Of a stretch of DNA of 64,000 bases, positions 61,011-64,000 are shown in pieces (the stretch's first letter is position 1; each line of letters begins with the position of its first letter). Location of the stretch: assembly GCA_021732665.1 (NCBI GenBank), contig JAKFUL010000005.1, forward strand, positions 19,544-83,543, in the 5' to 3' direction. A program made the translations under genes and the position numbers. The notes beneath the pieces were generated by a model that did no database searches, was not told the origin of the DNA, and was given only the letters and a program-made list of their open reading frames with translations. Source of the stretch: Acetobacteraceae bacterium. Lineage in GTDB: Bacteria; Pseudomonadota; Alphaproteobacteria; Acetobacterales; Acetobacteraceae.

Positions 61011-62809
61011 TCGCCGAACCGGGGCAGGTTCTCCGCCAGGTCTTCGGCTATGGCGGGTTTCGACCGCAGCAGGCCGAGATCGTGGCGCATGTGATGGCAG
61101 GTGGCTCGGGCCTCGTGCTCATGCCCACCGGCGGCGGGAAATCCTTGTGTTTTCAGGTGCCGGCCCTGTGCATGCCGGGGCTGGCGGTGGTGATCTCCCC
61201 CCTTATCGCGCTGATGGAGGACCAGGTGGCGGCCCTGCGGCAGCAGGGTGTGGCCGCGGGCGCCTTGCATTCCGATCTCGATGACGAGGCGCGGCGCGAC
61301 CTTCGGCGGCAGATGGCCGGGGGTGACCTCAAGCTGCTTTATGTCTCGCCCGAGCGGCTGACGATGGATGGCACCCTGGATGTGCTGGCGCGGCGCGAAC
61401 TGGCGCTTTTCGCCATCGACGAGGCGCATTGCGTCTCCCAATGGGGCCATCATTTCCGCCCGGAATACCGCGCGTTGAACGTGCTGGCCGAGCGTTTCGC
61501 GGGGGTGCCGCGCCTGGCGCTGACCGCCACCGCCGATGCCCGCACGGTGGAGGATATCCGCCGCCAGCTCTCGCTGGAGGATGCGCCGGTGTTCCGCGGT
61601 GGCTTCGACCGGCCGAATATTTTTGTCCGCGCCGCGCCGCGCGAGCAGGAGAGGGCGCAACTGCGTGGGTTTATCAACCGCGTCAGTGACGGCCGCGGCG
61701 CCGGCATCGTCTATTGCGGCAGCCGCGCGAAAACCGAGAGCACCGCCGAATGGATGCGCAAGGATGGGCTGGACGCGCTGCATTTCCACGCCGGCATGGA
61801 TGCCGCCGACAAGCGCGCCCATCACCGCCGCTTCGCCCGTGGCGATGCCGTGGTGATGTGCGCGACCATCGCCTTCGGCATGGGTATCGACCGGCCGGAT
61901 GTGCGCTGGGTGGCGCATACCGACCTGCCGCGATCCCCTGAGAGCTGGTACCAGGAGATCGGCCGCGCCGGCCGCGACGGGCTGCCGGCCGAGGCGCTGC
62001 TGCTCTATGGCGCCGGTGACATCGCGCTGGCCCGCCACCGCATCGCCGAAAGCCCGGCCAGCGAGGAGCAGAAGCGCATCGAGCGCTCCCGCCTGGAGGC
62101 CATGGTCAGCATCGCCGAGGCCGCGACCTGCCGCCGGCGGATTCTTCTCCGCTGCTTCGGCGATGATCTGGCCGAGGATTGCGGCCGCTGCGATGTCTGC
62201 GCCCAGCCGCCGAAGCTGTGGGACGGGACAGTGGCGGCGCAAAAGCTGCTCTCCGCCGTGCTGCGCACCGGGCAGCGTTTTGGCGTGGGGCATGTGATCG
62301 ACGTCCTCCGCGGGCGGCTGACCGACAAGGTGGCGCAGCATGGGCATGACAAGCTGCCGACCTTCGGGGTGGGCAAGGACGTCTCCGACCTGGCCTGGCG
62401 CGGCGTGGCGCGGCAGCTGGTGGCGCAGGGTGCCCTGGATGTGGCGGTGGAGAACCACGGCGAATTGCTGCCCACCGAGGCGGCGCGGCCGATCCTCAAG
62501 GGCCAGGCCTCGGTGATGATGCGCGCGGATATGGTCGAGACCGGCAGCCCCGCGCCGCGCGAGCGTGAGCGCGCGGCGCCGGTCACCAGCGACAACCCGG
62601 CCTTCGACGCGCTGCGGGAATGGCGCAAATCCGAGGCGCGGTCCCAGGGCGTGCCGGCCTATGTCATCTTCCACGACCGGACGCTGGCGGAGATCGCCGA
62701 GCGGATGCCGGCGGATCTCGACGACCTGGCGGAGGTGCCGGGGGTGGGTGCCACGAAGCTGGAACGCTACGGCGATGCGGTGCTGGAGGTGCTGCGCGCG
62801 GCGGCGTGA
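61007..62809 (+). CDS. recQ: ATP-dependent DNA helicase RecQ
   Basis: 600 residues from a GTG that overlaps the preceding stop. Helicase motifs are LMPTGGGKSLCFQVPAL (Walker A), VVISPLIALMEDQ, AIDEAHCVSQWGHHFRPEY (DEAH plus aromatic-rich loop) and RAGRDG. The RQC zinc site uses Cys in CRRRILLRCF and CGRCDVC, and an HRDC domain closes the protein (FDALREWRKSEA, VPGVGATKLERYG). It unwinds DNA in recombination repair. Confidence 0.96.
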   Translation: MIAEPGQVLRQVFGYGGFRPQQAEIVAHVMAGGSGLVLMPTGGGKSLCFQVPALCMPGLAVVISPLIALMEDQVAALRQQGVAAGALHSDLDDEARRDLRRQMAGGDLKLLYVSPERLTMDGTLDVLARRELALFAIDEAHCVSQWGHHFRPEYRALNVLAERFAGVPRLALTATADARTVEDIRRQLSLEDAPVFRGGFDRPNIFVRAAPREQERAQLRGFINRVSDGRGAGIVYCGSRAKTESTAEWMRKDGLDALHFHAGMDAADKRAHHRRFARGDAVVMCATIAFGMGIDRPDVRWVAHTDLPRSPESWYQEIGRAGRDGLPAEALLLYGAGDIALARHRIAESPASEEQKRIERSRLEAMVSIAEAATCRRRILLRCFGDDLAEDCGRCDVCAQPPKLWDGTVAAQKLLSAVLRTGQRFGVGHVIDVLRGRLTDKVAQHGHDKLPTFGVGKDVSDLAWRGVARQLVAQGALDVAVENHGELLPTEAARPILKGQASVMMRADMVETGSPAPRERERAAPVTSDNPAFDALREWRKSEARSQGVPAYVIFHDRTLAEIAERMPADLDDLAEVPGVGATKLERYGDAVLEVLRAAA

Positions 62810-62895
62810 CCGGGCTTCACGCCCAGGTGACGGCCGCGAGCACACCGATGCGGCTAGGCTGACCAGGCCATGAAGGCCCAGCGGAGGAAAACAGC

Positions 62896-63876
62896 ATGCA
62901 GATGTCCCGGCGCGGCGCGCTTGCCGCCACCCCCCTTCTCGCCCTTGCCGCGCAGGCGCGCGCGGCGGCGCCGATGCTGGGGACCCCAGCCCCCGCCTGG
63001 TATCGGTTCCGCTGGGGCGCGATGGAGGCGACCGTCATCTCCGACGGCGCCCTGCCGCTGGGCCCGCCCGCCGCCGGCTTCCCCGCGGCACCGGCGGCTG
63101 AGGTGAACAGCCTTCTCACCGCGGCCTTCCTGCCGACCGGCAACATCACCCTGGAGCAGAACGCCCTGGTGTTGAACACCGGCCGGCAGCTCATCCTCTT
63201 CGACACCGGCATGGGCGAGAGCATGGGTGCGGACAGCCGGATGTTCGGCCCCACCACCGGGCGCCTCGTGGCCAATCTGCGCGCGGCCGGCATCGATCCG
63301 GCGGCGATCGATATGGTGATCCTCACCCACGCCCATTGCGACCATTGCTGGGCGCTGGTGGACGCCAGCGGCGCGCGCAACTTCCCCAATGCCCAGGTCG
63401 CGATCAGCGAGGCCGATCTGCGCTTCTGGACGGACCCGGCGAACAAGCGCGGCCCGGCCTTCATGACCAGCTTCATCGATGGCGCCACGAAGAACCTCAA
63501 CGCCTATCGCGACCGCATGGTGATGGTGCGTGACGAGCAGCCGGTGGTGGCGGGCATCACCGCGCTCAGCACGCCAGGGCACACCATCGGCCACACCGTC
63601 TATGCCATCGAGAGCGGCGGGCGGGTGATGATCAATTCGGGCGACCTCGCGCATCATCAGGTGCTGCTGCTGCGCCGGCCGATGTGGGAATTCTCCTTCG
63701 ACAGCGACCCAGGCCAGTCGGCGCGCAGCCGCACGCGGATGTTGCAGCGCGTGGCGCAGGATGGGCATGCGATGCTGAGCTACCACTTCCCCTGGCCGGG
63801 GCTGGGGAATGTGAGCCGCGAGGGCGAGGGCTTCGCCTGGCATCCGGCGGGGATGAACGTCACAGGGGTGGGGTGA
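62896..63876 (+). CDS. Exported metallo-beta-lactamase-fold hydrolase
   Basis: 326 residues. An N-terminal signal with twin Arg (MQMSRRGALAATPLLALAAQ) suggests Tat export. The zinc motif THAHCDH, a second His in TPGHTIGHTVY, the bridging Asp in NSGDLAHHQ and the final His in LSYHFPWPG complete the di-metal site. The sequence is of the lactonase/alkylsulfatase-like MBL branch with a long N-terminal extension. The substrate is unknown. It stands alone after recQ. Confidence 0.88.
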   Translation: MQMSRRGALAATPLLALAAQARAAAPMLGTPAPAWYRFRWGAMEATVISDGALPLGPPAAGFPAAPAAEVNSLLTAAFLPTGNITLEQNALVLNTGRQLILFDTGMGESMGADSRMFGPTTGRLVANLRAAGIDPAAIDMVILTHAHCDHCWALVDASGARNFPNAQVAISEADLRFWTDPANKRGPAFMTSFIDGATKNLNAYRDRMVMVRDEQPVVAGITALSTPGHTIGHTVYAIESGGRVMINSGDLAHHQVLLLRRPMWEFSFDSDPGQSARSRTRMLQRVAQDGHAMLSYHFPWPGLGNVSREGEGFAWHPAGMNVTGVG

Positions 63877-64000
63877 CGCGGGGTGGGCCGGGGCTACCGT
63901 CAAGCCCCGGTTTTCACATAAACCATTCGAGATTTGAGCTTAGTGAAATTGTTTTGCTCCGGCTGTCGGGAGAAATTTCGTTTGCACCGACATGATGAAG
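63877..64000. other. Non-coding, AT-richer right edge
   Basis: The last about 95 bases (from about 63905) are noticeably richer in A and T than the surrounding chromosome. They hold no convincing gene start, hairpin or repeat within the window. They may be the edge of a foreign segment, or simply a promoter region of the next gene. Confidence 0.4.

Overview
The window reads as a piece of chromosome from a high-GC alphaproteobacterium, most likely an Acetobacteraceae member of the Roseomonas type. This is inferred from gene content and was not checked by alignment. The grounds are strong GC bias, seven orphan periplasmic Bug/TctC-type solute receptors, a NrdAB ribonucleotide reductase without an ATP-cone, a CenR-like response regulator, and familiar alphaproteobacterial neighbourhoods (hflK-hflC-degP, yqeY/dnaG/rpoD, ftsE-ftsX-plsC). 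No rRNA, tRNA, CRISPR array or recognisable transposase was seen.

Layout. 1-3.3 kb: the 3' part of a thiamine-diphosphate enzyme and two Bug receptors. 3.3-7.7 kb: class I ribonucleotide reductase nrdA and nrdB, separated by a small AT-rich insert bracketed by two inverted copies of a 49-bp double palindrome, then a SCO copper chaperone. 7.8-14.3 kb: a small conserved protein, a Bug receptor, DegP and HflC/HflK on the minus strand, and the Fe-S carrier ATPase Mrp/ApbC. 14.4-20.9 kb: an HNH nuclease, dapD, a tautomerase, dapE and a membrane protein; then truA, fmt and an ABC-2 exporter on the minus strand. 21-28.9 kb: a RibA with an unusual N-terminal half, a CenR-like regulator, HemW, a CheB-like gene broken by an amber codon, a Bug receptor, panE, a TlpA-like thioredoxin, argH and an LptM-like lipoprotein. 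29-33.7 kb: three Bug receptors around a benzoylformate-decarboxylase-like enzyme. 33.7-42.2 kb: a tyrosine phosphatase, a membrane-fused spermidine-synthase-like protein, yqeY, dnaG, rpoD, a GNAT protein and rpmJ. 42.3-47.6 kb: glcD-glcE without glcF, then ftsE-ftsX-plsC. 47.6-49.1 kb: an AT-rich islet with one SIR2-domain gene that looks like horizontally acquired defence DNA. 49-53.9 kb: a lipocalin, a polysaccharide deacetylase and cydD-cydC. 54-60.6 kb: a tightly coupled eight-gene operon of unknown purpose. 60.6-63.9 kb: an OmpA-like lipoprotein, recQ and an exported metallo-beta-lactamase-fold hydrolase.

The strongest candidate for an undescribed system is the 54.0-60.6 kb operon: two radical SAM enzymes, a DUF547 protein, a MauE/DoxX-like membrane protein, a chalcone-isomerase-like protein, a PhnD-like receptor, a PhnE-like permease with no PhnC ATPase nearby, and a Cys-rich phosphoesterase-fold protein whose canonical metal-binding motifs are altered. 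Second are the SIR2 islet and the palindrome-bracketed insert inside the nrd operon. Many long open frames antisense to real genes are GC-driven shadows and were left out.
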